From: Clostridium sp. BNL1100
GTDB taxonomy: Bacteria > Bacillota > Clostridia > Acetivibrionales > DSM-1351
NCBI RefSeq assembly: GCF_000244875.1
Contig: NC_016791.1
Location: 2,733,001-2,797,000 of the forward strand
Direction of reading: 5' to 3'
Length of the DNA stretch: 64,000 bases
A program made the position numbers and the translations under genes. The notes under the pieces were generated by a model. That model was not told the origin of the DNA. It made no database searches and saw only the letters and a program-made list of their open reading frames with translations. This document shows, one piece after another, positions 40,421-48,131 of the stretch; positions within the stretch are counted from its first letter, which is position 1; every line of letters starts with the position of its first letter.

Positions 40421-43240
40421 TTAAGATATTTTCTTTTTTCTTAATCTATCACTTTCACGAATCTTTTCTTTTGCACATCTCGGACATAGTTTCTGCCTAT
40501 TACTTGTTTTTTCAAACCCTTCCCCACAGCTAGAGCATTGACTTAGGTTATCAGTCTTTCTAACCTTACCTGTTAAGTTACTCTTAATATTTTCGCAAAG
40601 ATTATCATATACATAGCCACCCAAAATATCAAATAAGAAACTTTTACCATTCTCAGACTTTTTGGTGAATACATATTTTATAATAACATCAACTGCAAAA
40701 TATACTTCTATTCCAAGAGCCGTTACTTCTTTGGCAAAATCTACAAGCAAACTCTGTTTAGATAATCTTGCCACTTCACGTTCATCAAGTTCCTGAATTT
40801 GATAAGAATTATTTTTATACGCTTGCTGCTGAAGGTTAACATATTTCTCATAAATTTCTATTACTTTACTATCAATTTCAATTTTGCTATTTTTCATCAG
40901 CTTGCGGTAATTGAATCTGGATATATTATCAAAATTGAAGTTGGTATATGGAATACCTTCGATAATTTTAGCAATCCTATCTACTGTACCATTTCCCCTT
41001 CCTAAACATTTACCACCATCATAATCTTTTGCAAACTTGAAGAAATATGGCATTTCTTTTTTTGACTTTAAAAATGTTTTCATACTTTTATTTATTTTTA
41101 CAAAATCGAGGGACTTGGCGCTATCAATTGCGAAATTATTAAGAGCCGTTAGGATTTTTGCTTTTTTAAGCAATACTTTTTTTGTTTCAACGTCAGCTTC
41201 AGGATACTCATTCCATATTTGTGTCATTTTATTACTGTACTTTCCAACATTCCCAACCTTATAAGCATACGTTAGACTCTTATATATGTTTTCATTATTT
41301 ATCACTTGGCTTCCCGCAACACCCATTTCATAAAAAAGCGGATTAATTCCTTGCATATTTCGCTTTGCTATTGTAATGAGGTTGTTTTGTCCGATAACCA
41401 GTAGCTTGTCTCCGTCACAGTCATACATCAAAACCTTACTTGCCAAATCGTGAATATTTACATATACTGCATTAGTAGTAAACCAGTCTCTATGTTCCTT
41501 TCGCTGTCTATTGTTAGTTATCCAATGCTCTTTATATAGACTAGGTGACCTATTAAGCAATATTTCTTTTTGAGGAAACATTCTACAATGTACTTCTTTA
41601 GCTCCAAGTATACCTTTGGGATTCTTTTTACCTTTAAATATAAACTCACAATATGCATATAAATCTGGTACAACGAATGTATATGTCCCATCAATTCTTA
41701 ATTTTGCTACCTTTGTTGACTTTCTTATGCTCGTAAGTTTGCTTTCCAGTCTCTCCTTAACCCAACTGTCACGCATTATTGAAGGATATTTCTCAACACA
41801 CATTGCTAGATTTGAATCCTCGTCATACCCAAGAACTTGAAGCATAGCATCAATTTTCGTATGAGCTTTTGTTATTAAATCCACTGTTGGTTGAGTCAGC
41901 TCTTGTAGTTCAGTATCAGTGATATCCGTTATTGTCTGTAGCATCTGATAACCATAAGTTGCCTTCTTATAGTAATATTTATCTTTACGAGTCTTAATAT
42001 TTTCTTCAACATTACATTTACTAGCTTCGCATCCATACTTTTTGAACAGTTTTTTGTACATATCCCATCCTGTTAAAGCTGTTCCATTTTCAGCATTATA
42101 TTTTTCGGCTATTGCTTTATAATATTTCCACATTTTGAATTGGCTTTTGCTGAAAATTATTTGAATATTGTCCTTTAATACATCGAATTCAGAACCAAAA
42201 ATGTCCTTTACCATATAATTCCCACCATTTTCACTCTTGCACCAGCGTTTTATATTCCATACACCAAGAAGACCCTTCACCCATGGCAGCCTAACCATGA
42301 AGTTTTTATCTGATAATTCCGAACTAATCATTCCGCAGCCATCAATCTGATTTATAAGTATTTCTTTATTTTTTACATTAGGAGTAACTTCTAAATCTTT
42401 ACTGATATAATCAACTGTACCTTTTACAACAGTCTCAAGATCATCACAAACAATACATCTATCAATATCAAATGATTCCCATACGTCAGTCGCTGAAAGT
42501 TGTAATGCCAAGTAACTTAACATTTTGTTTATATTGCAACCGTTATATTCAGATTCATTCATATCCTTAATATCAAGACCACACTGAATTTTACCTTTAT
42601 ACTGATTCCAAATAGACTCTTTGATAAAAAGTATCTTATGTTTTCTGATTTGTCCAGCACTAGAAGTCAGCGTTATGTAGCGTTCTCGATTCCAAATGAA
42701 TCCATTATCTATAATAGATTTCATAATGCTTTGCTCATGTCCATCCACTATTTTTATAACGACAACTTTATCTGTTAAGTTATTCTTACCAAGTTCCAGA
42801 ATCCTACTAAGTGAACCTTCAAAGACTGATATCGTATTATAATCAGTTAACTCTTTTGTCAGAACTCTATTATTGTTCTTTATCTTGTTAATAATAGTGA
42901 TTAAATCCTTCTCAGCCTTCTTGATTTTCGTTTCAATCTCCTGATAAAATATATTATTTTTAAGAGCATTCTTATACATAGAAGCATTTCTTAGATGCTT
43001 ATTTTTGTTTATAAATTGATTGAATCTCTTTTTGTCATATGATTTTAATTTAATAACATCTTGCCAGCGTGTATACTTCATTTTCATATTATCCTTATTA
43101 ACTATCTCATATAAGGTAAAATTCATAATACCATACTTTATTTTCTTTAAATCGCTTAAGGTTTTATTAATCCTCTGTTCCTTTGATGTATAAAATACTC
43201 TTGTATCGACACTGTACATTTTGAATTGTTTATTTAACAT
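40421..43240 (-). CDS. Single-chain two-barrel RNA polymerase (YonO/QDE-1-like)
   Basis: A 939-residue protein with the catalytic signatures of the double-psi beta-barrel RNA polymerase class on one chain. The first barrel segment has DGCGMISSELSDK (from Asp300) and FMVRLPWVKGLLGV with Lys322, close to the DGxGxIS...R..xKG pattern of RdRP/YonO proteins. The second has LLNRSPSLYK (about 561-570), matching the beta-prime motif LLNRAPTLHR, then YDCDGDKLLV with Asp607, Asp609 and Asp611 (pattern DxDGD) that holds the catalytic Mg. Further matches are GNVGKYSNK (663-671) and FAIDSAKSLDFVK (703-715). A four-Cys zinc ribbon ends the protein (Cys902, 905, 919, 922). It would transcribe phage genes. 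Unrelated to T7-type polymerases. Confidence 0.85.
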   Translation of the reverse strand: MLNKQFKMYSVDTRVFYTSKEQRINKTLSDLKKIKYGIMNFTLYEIVNKDNMKMKYTRWQDVIKLKSYDKKRFNQFINKNKHLRNASMYKNALKNNIFYQEIETKIKKAEKDLITIINKIKNNNRVLTKELTDYNTISVFEGSLSRILELGKNNLTDKVVVIKIVDGHEQSIMKSIIDNGFIWNRERYITLTSSAGQIRKHKILFIKESIWNQYKGKIQCGLDIKDMNESEYNGCNINKMLSYLALQLSATDVWESFDIDRCIVCDDLETVVKGTVDYISKDLEVTPNVKNKEILINQIDGCGMISSELSDKNFMVRLPWVKGLLGVWNIKRWCKSENGGNYMVKDIFGSEFDVLKDNIQIIFSKSQFKMWKYYKAIAEKYNAENGTALTGWDMYKKLFKKYGCEASKCNVEENIKTRKDKYYYKKATYGYQMLQTITDITDTELQELTQPTVDLITKAHTKIDAMLQVLGYDEDSNLAMCVEKYPSIMRDSWVKERLESKLTSIRKSTKVAKLRIDGTYTFVVPDLYAYCEFIFKGKKNPKGILGAKEVHCRMFPQKEILLNRSPSLYKEHWITNNRQRKEHRDWFTTNAVYVNIHDLASKVLMYDCDGDKLLVIGQNNLITIAKRNMQGINPLFYEMGVAGSQVINNENIYKSLTYAYKVGNVGKYSNKMTQIWNEYPEADVETKKVLLKKAKILTALNNFAIDSAKSLDFVKINKSMKTFLKSKKEMPYFFKFAKDYDGGKCLGRGNGTVDRIAKIIEGIPYTNFNFDNISRFNYRKLMKNSKIEIDSKVIEIYEKYVNLQQQAYKNNSYQIQELDEREVARLSKQSLLVDFAKEVTALGIEVYFAVDVIIKYVFTKKSENGKSFLFDILGGYVYDNLCENIKSNLTGKVRKTDNLSQCSSCGEGFEKTSNRQKLCPRCAKEKIRESDRLRKKKIS

Positions 43241-43259
43241 ATCTCATTTCCTCCTAGTC

Positions 43260-43441
43260 AAAAAAATTATATTTCTCCCCTTGATAGGGGAAAGGTAGCT
43301 GAAAAGCGGTTTTCTTTTCCGATACCCTAGGGGTGGTTTATCTTTTAATAAACTATAGTCTTGCAGACGGCTTTCTCCCCCTAGGATTTCGCAAACAAGT
43401 TTGCTCAATCTATCCCCCGCCGGGGGAAATATAATTTTTTT
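43260..43441 (-). promoter_or_regulatory. Folded leader element just before the RNA polymerase gene
   Basis: A perfect 15-bp inverted repeat (43260-43274 and 43427-43441) encloses 152 bases with further pairings. These include CCCCC/GGGGG near one arm, TCCCC/GGGGA near the other, CCTAGGGG/CCCCTAGG, GTTTAT/ATAAAC and GCAAAC/GTTTGC. On the minus strand it ends with a seven-T run 4 bases before the AGGAGG of the polymerase gene, so terminator, anti-terminator or ribosome-site masking are all possible. No coding frame lies inside. Confidence 0.6.
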
Positions 43442-43484
43442 ATTAATTTTTTTATTTATTAAAGTAATTTATATATGCTGGGGT

Positions 43485-43546
43485 TTGGGGCGAGCTAAAA
43501 ATATTTGCAGGGGTAGCCCGTAGGGAAAGCAAATATTTAGCCCCAA
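43485..43546 (-). promoter_or_regulatory. Long hairpin at the 5' end of the polymerase leader
   Basis: TTGGGG...GCTAAAAATATTTGC on the left pairs with GCAAATATTTAG...CCCCAA on the right, with a small bulge and a 20-base loop rich in G and C (contains CCC, GGG, CCCC that could pair further). It begins within a few bases of the predicted start of the transcript. Confidence 0.6.
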
Positions 43547-43557
43547 GGTTTTGATTA

Positions 43558-43585
43558 ATTATAATTATAAAATATTACTCTGTAA
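43558..43585 (-). promoter_or_regulatory. Probable promoter of the RNA polymerase gene
   Basis: Minus-strand TTACAG (43585-43580), 16-bp spacer, TATAAT (43563-43558). The start near 43551 would give a leader of about 310 bases made of the two folded elements. Surroundings are AT-rich, so a chance match is possible. 43586-43711 holds nothing I can name. Confidence 0.45.
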
Positions 43586-43711
43586 TTCTCTTGTAATATA
43601 TTCATATCAATTGCTCTGAGACATTTTACAGTGTTAAATTTATGGATAAAGCTATATAAAGAGCTTACTCCACATTTTTAGCACTTATAAAAACTATAGA
43701 ACCCGATAAAA

Positions 43712-45250
43712 TCAACTATTACAAGATACTTTATTAGTATTTTTACTAATTATCCAATAGGTCTTGTTAAAATTCCTATTCTTCTTACCGTTTTTTATTT
43801 TACGTCTATCTTGCTTGGGAATAATTTTGAATTGAAGATTATTACTATCAAAGTATGTGTTTAGTTGAGTATGACTTCTTTGGATACGACCCCTCTTATC
43901 TTTTAAACCTATACTATTAATAATTGTTTCTTGGTCTTTTTTCCATAGAGCCTTACCTTTATATTTATCAAGAAGTCTTTCTATTTCATCATTTTTATAA
44001 TCTTCATCAATAAGTCTATAAGAATATCTTCCTTCATCGAAATCATAGAATCCTAATTCTCTAGCTAACAATTTACAATAGCCATAGTCTTTGTATGTAT
44101 CAAGCATTATTGATATTTCTGCTAAATCAAATTTACACTTAAAGTACATCAGTTCATTAATTTTTTTAGTTCCCTTATCGTCCTCTGATACTATATCATC
44201 ATATACAATATTACTAAAATCAATAGTTCTTCCAAATTCTTGAATGTATTCTTTTACTGTATGAGTTCTTAAATAGTCAGCCATTTTGATTTTATTTTTG
44301 AGCTGAGTCATTTTGCCACCTAATTGCTTATTTGTAACAGTTTTGATATACAAGTACAGCTTATCATCATCTGATTGGATACGCTTCCTGCCTATGCATT
44401 GAATTAGAGAGCCAATGTCATCCACATCTATAACTATGTGTTTTAAATTACTGTCAATGATATTTACTCCGGCATCCAAACATGTAGTTGTTATTAAAAT
44501 GAGTTCTCCAAATTTCTCATTTTTAAGCATTGAGTCAATTTTATCTTGGTCTACATATTTGTAATGACTTCCGTTTCTCTTACTACAATTAAATAGGCAA
44601 TGTTCTTTATATTTTAAATAAAGTTCGTATGCCTTTTTAGCTGATTGAATAAAGAATATACCCTTATCCTTTCTTGAAATTGCTTCTTCAATAAATTTTT
44701 CCATAGATTCGTCCTTATTAAAGAATGTCAAATTTTTTATAAAGTCGAAATTTATTTCTAATTCATAATCTATTGTTAGTATCTTCTTTACATTATTAAT
44801 ATAAGTTTTCATATCGTCACCTGTTGCACTCATAAAAATCCTACAACACTGTGTTTGAGATAATATCATATTTAAACTTATATCAGTTGTCTTAGAGAAG
44901 GCTGCATCTCCCATAAAATAATGAAATTCGTCGCAAACTATGTATTGATATTCACTAAAATCAAAATACTTTTTATATGTCTGGCTTAAAATCTCTAACT
45001 TTTGGTATGTCATGATGTCAATTACATCTGTTTTCTCTGCCTGTTTGATTTCCATCTGAAACTGATTAACACAATTTATTCTATGGATTAAAAATAGAAT
45101 TTTTTTATTATTAGTCTTTGCAAAATTATACAAAGTATGTTTTACAAAGTATGACTTTCCTGCACCAGTAGGGGCTTTGATTGTTATAATTTCACTCTTC
45201 CATTGCTGAATATCTTTTATAGTGATTTTGTCACTTACTTTTTCTTTCAT
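43712..45250 (-). CDS. SF2 helicase (DEAD/DEAH-like)
   Basis: A 512-residue helicase. It shows Walker A in TIKAPTGAGKSYFVKHTL (about 24-41), motif II DEFH in YIVCDEFHYFMGDA, motif III-like SAT in IFMSATGDDM, and C-terminal helicase motifs ILITTTCLDAGVNIIDSNLK and SLIQCIGRKRIQ (motif VI). It is complete. GGAGGAG precedes the ATG. Located upstream of the RNA polymerase gene in the early operon, it probably serves phage replication or transcript handling. No primase or DNA polymerase is seen in the phage. Confidence 0.85.
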   Translation of the reverse strand: MKEKVSDKITIKDIQQWKSEIITIKAPTGAGKSYFVKHTLYNFAKTNNKKILFLIHRINCVNQFQMEIKQAEKTDVIDIMTYQKLEILSQTYKKYFDFSEYQYIVCDEFHYFMGDAAFSKTTDISLNMILSQTQCCRIFMSATGDDMKTYINNVKKILTIDYELEINFDFIKNLTFFNKDESMEKFIEEAISRKDKGIFFIQSAKKAYELYLKYKEHCLFNCSKRNGSHYKYVDQDKIDSMLKNEKFGELILITTTCLDAGVNIIDSNLKHIVIDVDDIGSLIQCIGRKRIQSDDDKLYLYIKTVTNKQLGGKMTQLKNKIKMADYLRTHTVKEYIQEFGRTIDFSNIVYDDIVSEDDKGTKKINELMYFKCKFDLAEISIMLDTYKDYGYCKLLARELGFYDFDEGRYSYRLIDEDYKNDEIERLLDKYKGKALWKKDQETIINSIGLKDKRGRIQRSHTQLNTYFDSNNLQFKIIPKQDRRKIKNGKKNRNFNKTYWIISKNTNKVSCNS

Positions 45251-45416
45251 TAATCTCCTCCATTCAAATTATATTTCTTCATTCCGGCTCCGGCATAAAT
45301 TATTCCGGCATGTACTTTGTTTTACTAGCTAGTAATTAGGGGACTGTCTATTTTTAAAGAAATAATACTGCATTTAAAAATACACAAATCCCACTTACTG
45401 GCTAAAATTCTATCTA

Positions 45417-46292
45417 CTATTCTTCTTTACATGTTTGTGCCCATTCACATTCAATACATTCAACATACCAACCGTCATTTTCACCTACAACAGAGGATAT
45501 TAAATGTACTTCACTTCCACAGTTAGGGCATTTTGTATATTTAGTATTAAGTAATTCAGAAATTTTCTTTGTTCTTTCGTTAGTATCTGCAAGCTTCCAT
45601 TCCATATTATCCTCATCTGGTTCACACTCTTCACCAAAGAAGTTTTTAAGGATATCCTCATATACCCCCTCGTCATCATGCCCTGATTCAATTCTGCAAA
45701 TACAGGATATTCTTGCTCCATCAATATAGTAGCTCATATCTTCTTTAATATTTATCATCTCAGAGTCAATATCATCAACATATTGTCCGACAATAAAGTC
45801 AATAAGACCATACCCTATTGGGTTCCACAGTACCTCCATATAATATTTCCCCTGTGACTTATCCTCGGAGGTATTTTCTTTGAATAGAAATTTGAATTCT
45901 CCTAGTCCATCAACAACCAACTCCATAAACCTACCCTGAATTTCTCTTGCTGTGATTGTTTCTGCATCAGGTTCATTATCACAGGTAATAATCCTTATGT
46001 AGAAACTTCCACCAGAAAATCGACCTTCTATGTGAGCAACATATTCAATTCCATCTTCTTGTATCTGAGATTCATCTAATAACATTAAGGTACCGTGCTT
46101 AACATTTTCATATTCTGCCGATATATCTCTCACCACAGAATACACAGCATCTTTAGCTGATTCTATAGACTGAAATACATCCTGAGTAACTACCTTTTGA
46201 TTGTTATTCTTTATGGTTAAGCTCCATAGTAGTCTGTATCCCTTACAAGTATCAATAGTGGTTGTGTTTCTTCCGTTTATCATAGTTTTCAT
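45417..46292 (-). CDS. Acidic hypothetical protein with C-terminal zinc ribbon (291 aa)
   Basis: A strongly acidic protein starting MKTMINGRNTTTIDTCKGYR, with AGGAG 9 bases before the ATG. The last 40 residues hold a four-cysteine ribbon (KCPNCGSEVH and ECIECEWAQTC). The middle is beta-rich without known motif. It is in the early operon between the 165-residue gene and the helicase. An acidic protein with a metal ribbon could bind a polymerase or mimic nucleic acid, but nothing shows this directly. Confidence 0.6.
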   Translation of the reverse strand: MKTMINGRNTTTIDTCKGYRLLWSLTIKNNNQKVVTQDVFQSIESAKDAVYSVVRDISAEYENVKHGTLMLLDESQIQEDGIEYVAHIEGRFSGGSFYIRIITCDNEPDAETITAREIQGRFMELVVDGLGEFKFLFKENTSEDKSQGKYYMEVLWNPIGYGLIDFIVGQYVDDIDSEMINIKEDMSYYIDGARISCICRIESGHDDEGVYEDILKNFFGEECEPDEDNMEWKLADTNERTKKISELLNTKYTKCPNCGSEVHLISSVVGENDGWYVECIECEWAQTCKEE

Positions 46293-46351
46293 TATATTTT
46301 TCTCCTATCCTGGCTTAAATCTAAAGCCTATCACATGTTTTATTATTTGTA

Positions 46352-46372
46352 GGGGCAGGATGAACCTACCCC
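46352..46372 (-). repeat. Hairpin between early genes
   Basis: GGGGCAGG and CCTACCCC form an 8-bp stem (one G-U pair) with a 5-base loop, 19 bp after the 165-residue gene. The minus-strand tail is CTACAAATAATAAAAC, lacking a T-run, so it is not called a terminator. Confidence 0.45.
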
Positions 46373-46390
46373 CCACCCATATATTTACTT

Positions 46391-46888
46391 TTATTTTGAA
46401 AGTACTTCAGAAACCTTCTCAAGTGCATTTGTAACATTGCTTATTGCTCTTTCCAACATATAGTTGTCATTTGGGTAAACCATATTGTTATTTTGAAATC
46501 CACCTGTCTGCCCAAAAACATTCATATTACTTAATACATCAGTTAAGCTATTGAGAGACTTTATCAATTCAATATGTAAATCCATATTGTGTGAATCAGC
46601 TTGCTCAATTAGTTCAAGATATAAGTGATTCAAAGTTTTTTCATCTGCTACAAATTCGCTATCTAATTCCGTAGTATTATTCTGATTATAATTATCAGCA
46701 TACTTACATACTTTAGAGTTTCCTTCATTCAGAATTTTGATATCTTGTTCCTTATCATCTGTAGTAACAAATAATAAGTAACTTCTGCCATTACTAGCCT
46801 TAATTGTAATTTGATATACTCCATTTGTATCACATGCACCATTTTGATTTAAGTAGTTCTTAACCATTAAATAATTAATATTTCTCAT
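46391..46888 (-). CDS. First gene of the leftward early operon, hypothetical (165 aa)
   Basis: It starts MRNINYLMVKNYLNQNGACD with GAGAGGA before the ATG. The N-terminal half is a small beta domain (VYQITIKASNGRSYLLFVTT) and the C-terminal half helical with an Asn-rich linker. No family recognised. It lies directly below the early promoter and its antisense RNA candidate, so is likely the first early product. Confidence 0.6.
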   Translation of the reverse strand: MRNINYLMVKNYLNQNGACDTNGVYQITIKASNGRSYLLFVTTDDKEQDIKILNEGNSKVCKYADNYNQNNTTELDSEFVADEKTLNHLYLELIEQADSHNMDLHIELIKSLNSLTDVLSNMNVFGQTGGFQNNNMVYPNDNYMLERAISNVTNALEKVSEVLSK

Positions 46889-46939
46889 TCATGAATCCTC
46901 TCTGGCTGTTCACTGGTAAGCCAACCTCACAATTTATCC

Positions 46940-46968
46940 TTGTATACTTACCCACTTTCGGGTATAAT
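46940..46968 (+). promoter_or_regulatory. Promoter of the candidate antisense RNA
   Basis: TTGTAT, 17-bp spacer, TATAAT on the plus strand. It points away from the 165-residue early gene and into its leader. A hairpin with a T-run follows 30-75 bases downstream. Confidence 0.6.
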
Positions 46969-46974
46969 CTCTGT

Positions 46975-47041
46975 AACAAAATAATTTCTAATGTTCTTTC
47001 GAAGCCTCACATTGGTCTGATCATCTATGTGTGGCTTTTTT
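46975..47041 (+). ncRNA. Candidate small antisense RNA (about 67 nt)
   Basis: It is bounded by a sigma-A promoter (46940-46968) and a hairpin terminator: AAGCCTCACAT (47002-47012) pairs with ATGTGTGGCTT (47027-47037) with one T-T mismatch, then TTTTTTC. It contains no coding frame. The predicted leftward early transcript from 47170 passes through the same bases on the other strand, so the RNA would be fully complementary to that leader. Confidence 0.55.
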
Positions 47042-47044
47042 CTT

Positions 47045-47083
47045 TTATGTACTTTTCTGTGATGGACTTCTTATATAATTCAT
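47045..47083 (-). CDS. Possible 12-residue leader peptide
   Basis: ATG at 47083-47081 has a strong AGGAGGAG site 10 bases upstream and encodes MNYIRSPSQKST, stopping 4 bases before the hairpin that ends the antisense RNA. It lies in the leader of the early operon. It could couple translation to the hairpin; it may also be a chance frame, though the ribosome site is very good. Confidence 0.4.
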   Translation of the reverse strand: MNYIRSPSQKST

Positions 47084-47176
47084 TGTTGTGAATCTCCTCC
47101 TGTTCATTAACGAAATTTTTATTACCTAAAATGAATAATTCTTGTTATTAATGGCAATAATTTCTTATCTGATTCT

Positions 47177-47205
47177 ATAATATCATCATTATTTCAAAAT
47201 TACAA
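47177..47205 (-). promoter_or_regulatory. Leftward early promoter (PL-like)
   Basis: Minus-strand TTGTAA (47205-47200), 17-bp spacer, TATTAT (47182-47177). A TTTCAA half-site (47192-47197) lies in the spacer. It would drive the early genes from 46888 leftward, including helicase and possibly RNA polymerase. Confidence 0.5.
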
Positions 47206-47297
47206 TATAAATTTCAATAATTTCAAAAATATTTTTGTCTATATTGAAATTCATAATAAAACCACTGTTTTATGACGTTTGTAGTTTTAAATTGAAA
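47192..47297. promoter_or_regulatory. Operator region with five TTTCAA/TTGAAA half-sites
   Basis: TTTCAA occurs at 47192, 47212 and 47221; its inverse TTGAAA at 47244 and 47292. They lie between or within the two divergent promoters, as expected for the binding region of the repressor gene beginning at 47384. The local AT bias makes some copies possible by chance. Confidence 0.45.
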
Positions 47298-47320
47298 TTA
47301 CACATTTTTACTTATTTAAA

Positions 47321-47349
47321 TTGACAAACATTCAAGTATTCTGTATATT
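47321..47349 (+). promoter_or_regulatory. Promoter of the repressor gene
   Basis: Plus-strand TTGACA, exact 17-bp spacer, TATATT, 35 bp before the ATG at 47384; GGAG stands 10 bases before the start. Good sigma-A match. Confidence 0.65.
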
Positions 47350-47383
47350 AGTAATATAATAAATATTATGGAGTGGTATTGAA

Positions 47384-48013
47384 ATGTTAAAACACAAAAT
47401 AACCTTGACAACATCTATAAGTAATCGTGTAGCAGAATTACGAAAAGAAAAAGGACTCAAGAGTGCAAAATTAGCTACAGATATTGGGAAATCTAGTGGA
47501 TGGGTTTCTTTATTAGAGAACGGTAAACTTAACACTGTTTTATCAAAGGACTTAGTAGTACTATTTGCATATTTACTTTCCATTTCAAATGATGAAGCAG
47601 AAAAATATATTGAAGATTTATTAAGCAAAGATTCTGAAAGTACTAATGAAAACCCAAATAGTGATGGTGGCGAAAATTATAAAGTTAGAGAATACAATGT
47701 TTTAATAAATGATAATGAATATATTAAAATGCTTAAAGATATTCAAAAAGGCTTTAAGTTTATTTTTGAAAACGCTAGCAATAAGGAATACGTTTTCCAA
47801 AATATTAAGAGATTCAATAATAATATGCATTTTGATTTAAGCTTCATGGTTGCTCTTAATGGAATCCCATTTTATGCACTTAAAAAAGTTCCGATTAAAG
47901 AAAAAGAAGTTCTTTTAAACGAAATAGCTGAGTTATTTAGTAAATATGTTGAAAAATATAAAGATGCTGAAGATGTCAAGGAAGATGACTATATTACTGA
48001 AGAAGATGATTAA
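47384..48013 (+). CDS. XRE-family regulator, probable prophage repressor
   Basis: A 209-residue protein. Residues about 10-66 form a Cro/CI-type helix-turn-helix (SNRVAELRKEKGLKSAKLAT; GKSSGWVSLLENGKLNTVLS). The C-terminal part is helical and acidic and ends EEDD, with no peptidase (LexA-like) motif, so induction would not be by RecA-driven self-cleavage. It is one of only two plus-strand genes in the prophage, divergent from the early operon, which supports a repressor role. Confidence 0.8.
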   Translation: MLKHKITLTTSISNRVAELRKEKGLKSAKLATDIGKSSGWVSLLENGKLNTVLSKDLVVLFAYLLSISNDEAEKYIEDLLSKDSESTNENPNSDGGENYKVREYNVLINDNEYIKMLKDIQKGFKFIFENASNKEYVFQNIKRFNNNMHFDLSFMVALNGIPFYALKKVPIKEKEVLLNEIAELFSKYVEKYKDAEDVKEDDYITEEDD

Positions 48014-48020
48014 TAATATC

Positions 48021-48041
48021 AAGCACCCACTCAGAGTGCTT
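48021..48041 (+). terminator. Terminator after the repressor gene
   Basis: AAGCAC and GTGCTT stem with the inner CACT/AGTG pairing as alternative, followed by TTCTTT, starting 8 bp after the repressor stop. Confidence 0.55.
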
Positions 48042-48057
48042 TTCTTTACCCTTACTC

Positions 48058-48085
48058 AAGAGGAGCAGTTAAAACCGCCCCTCTT
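48058..48085 (-). terminator. Hairpin after the 327-residue gene
   Basis: AAGAGG and CCTCTT arms with further GC pairing inside, about 45 bp after the convergent minus-strand gene. T-run on the minus side is poor; on the plus side ATTTAATT follows. Possible terminator for either direction. Confidence 0.4.
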
Positions 48086-48131
48086 ATTTAATTGTAATTT
48101 TCTAGCATCTTGTAGAAACTATTCCTTAATA

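Noticed and set aside
40421-43240. Reading the large early protein as a reverse transcriptase or a diversity-generating element
   Set aside because: The metal motif is DCDGD in the context LLNRSP...DxDGD, which belongs to two-barrel RNA polymerases. There is no YxDD motif and no template/variable repeat was seen.
46891-47091. Plus-strand frame of 66 codons in the early control region
   Set aside because: No ribosome site precedes its ATG; it runs through the promoter and terminator of the candidate antisense RNA. The region is better read as regulatory.
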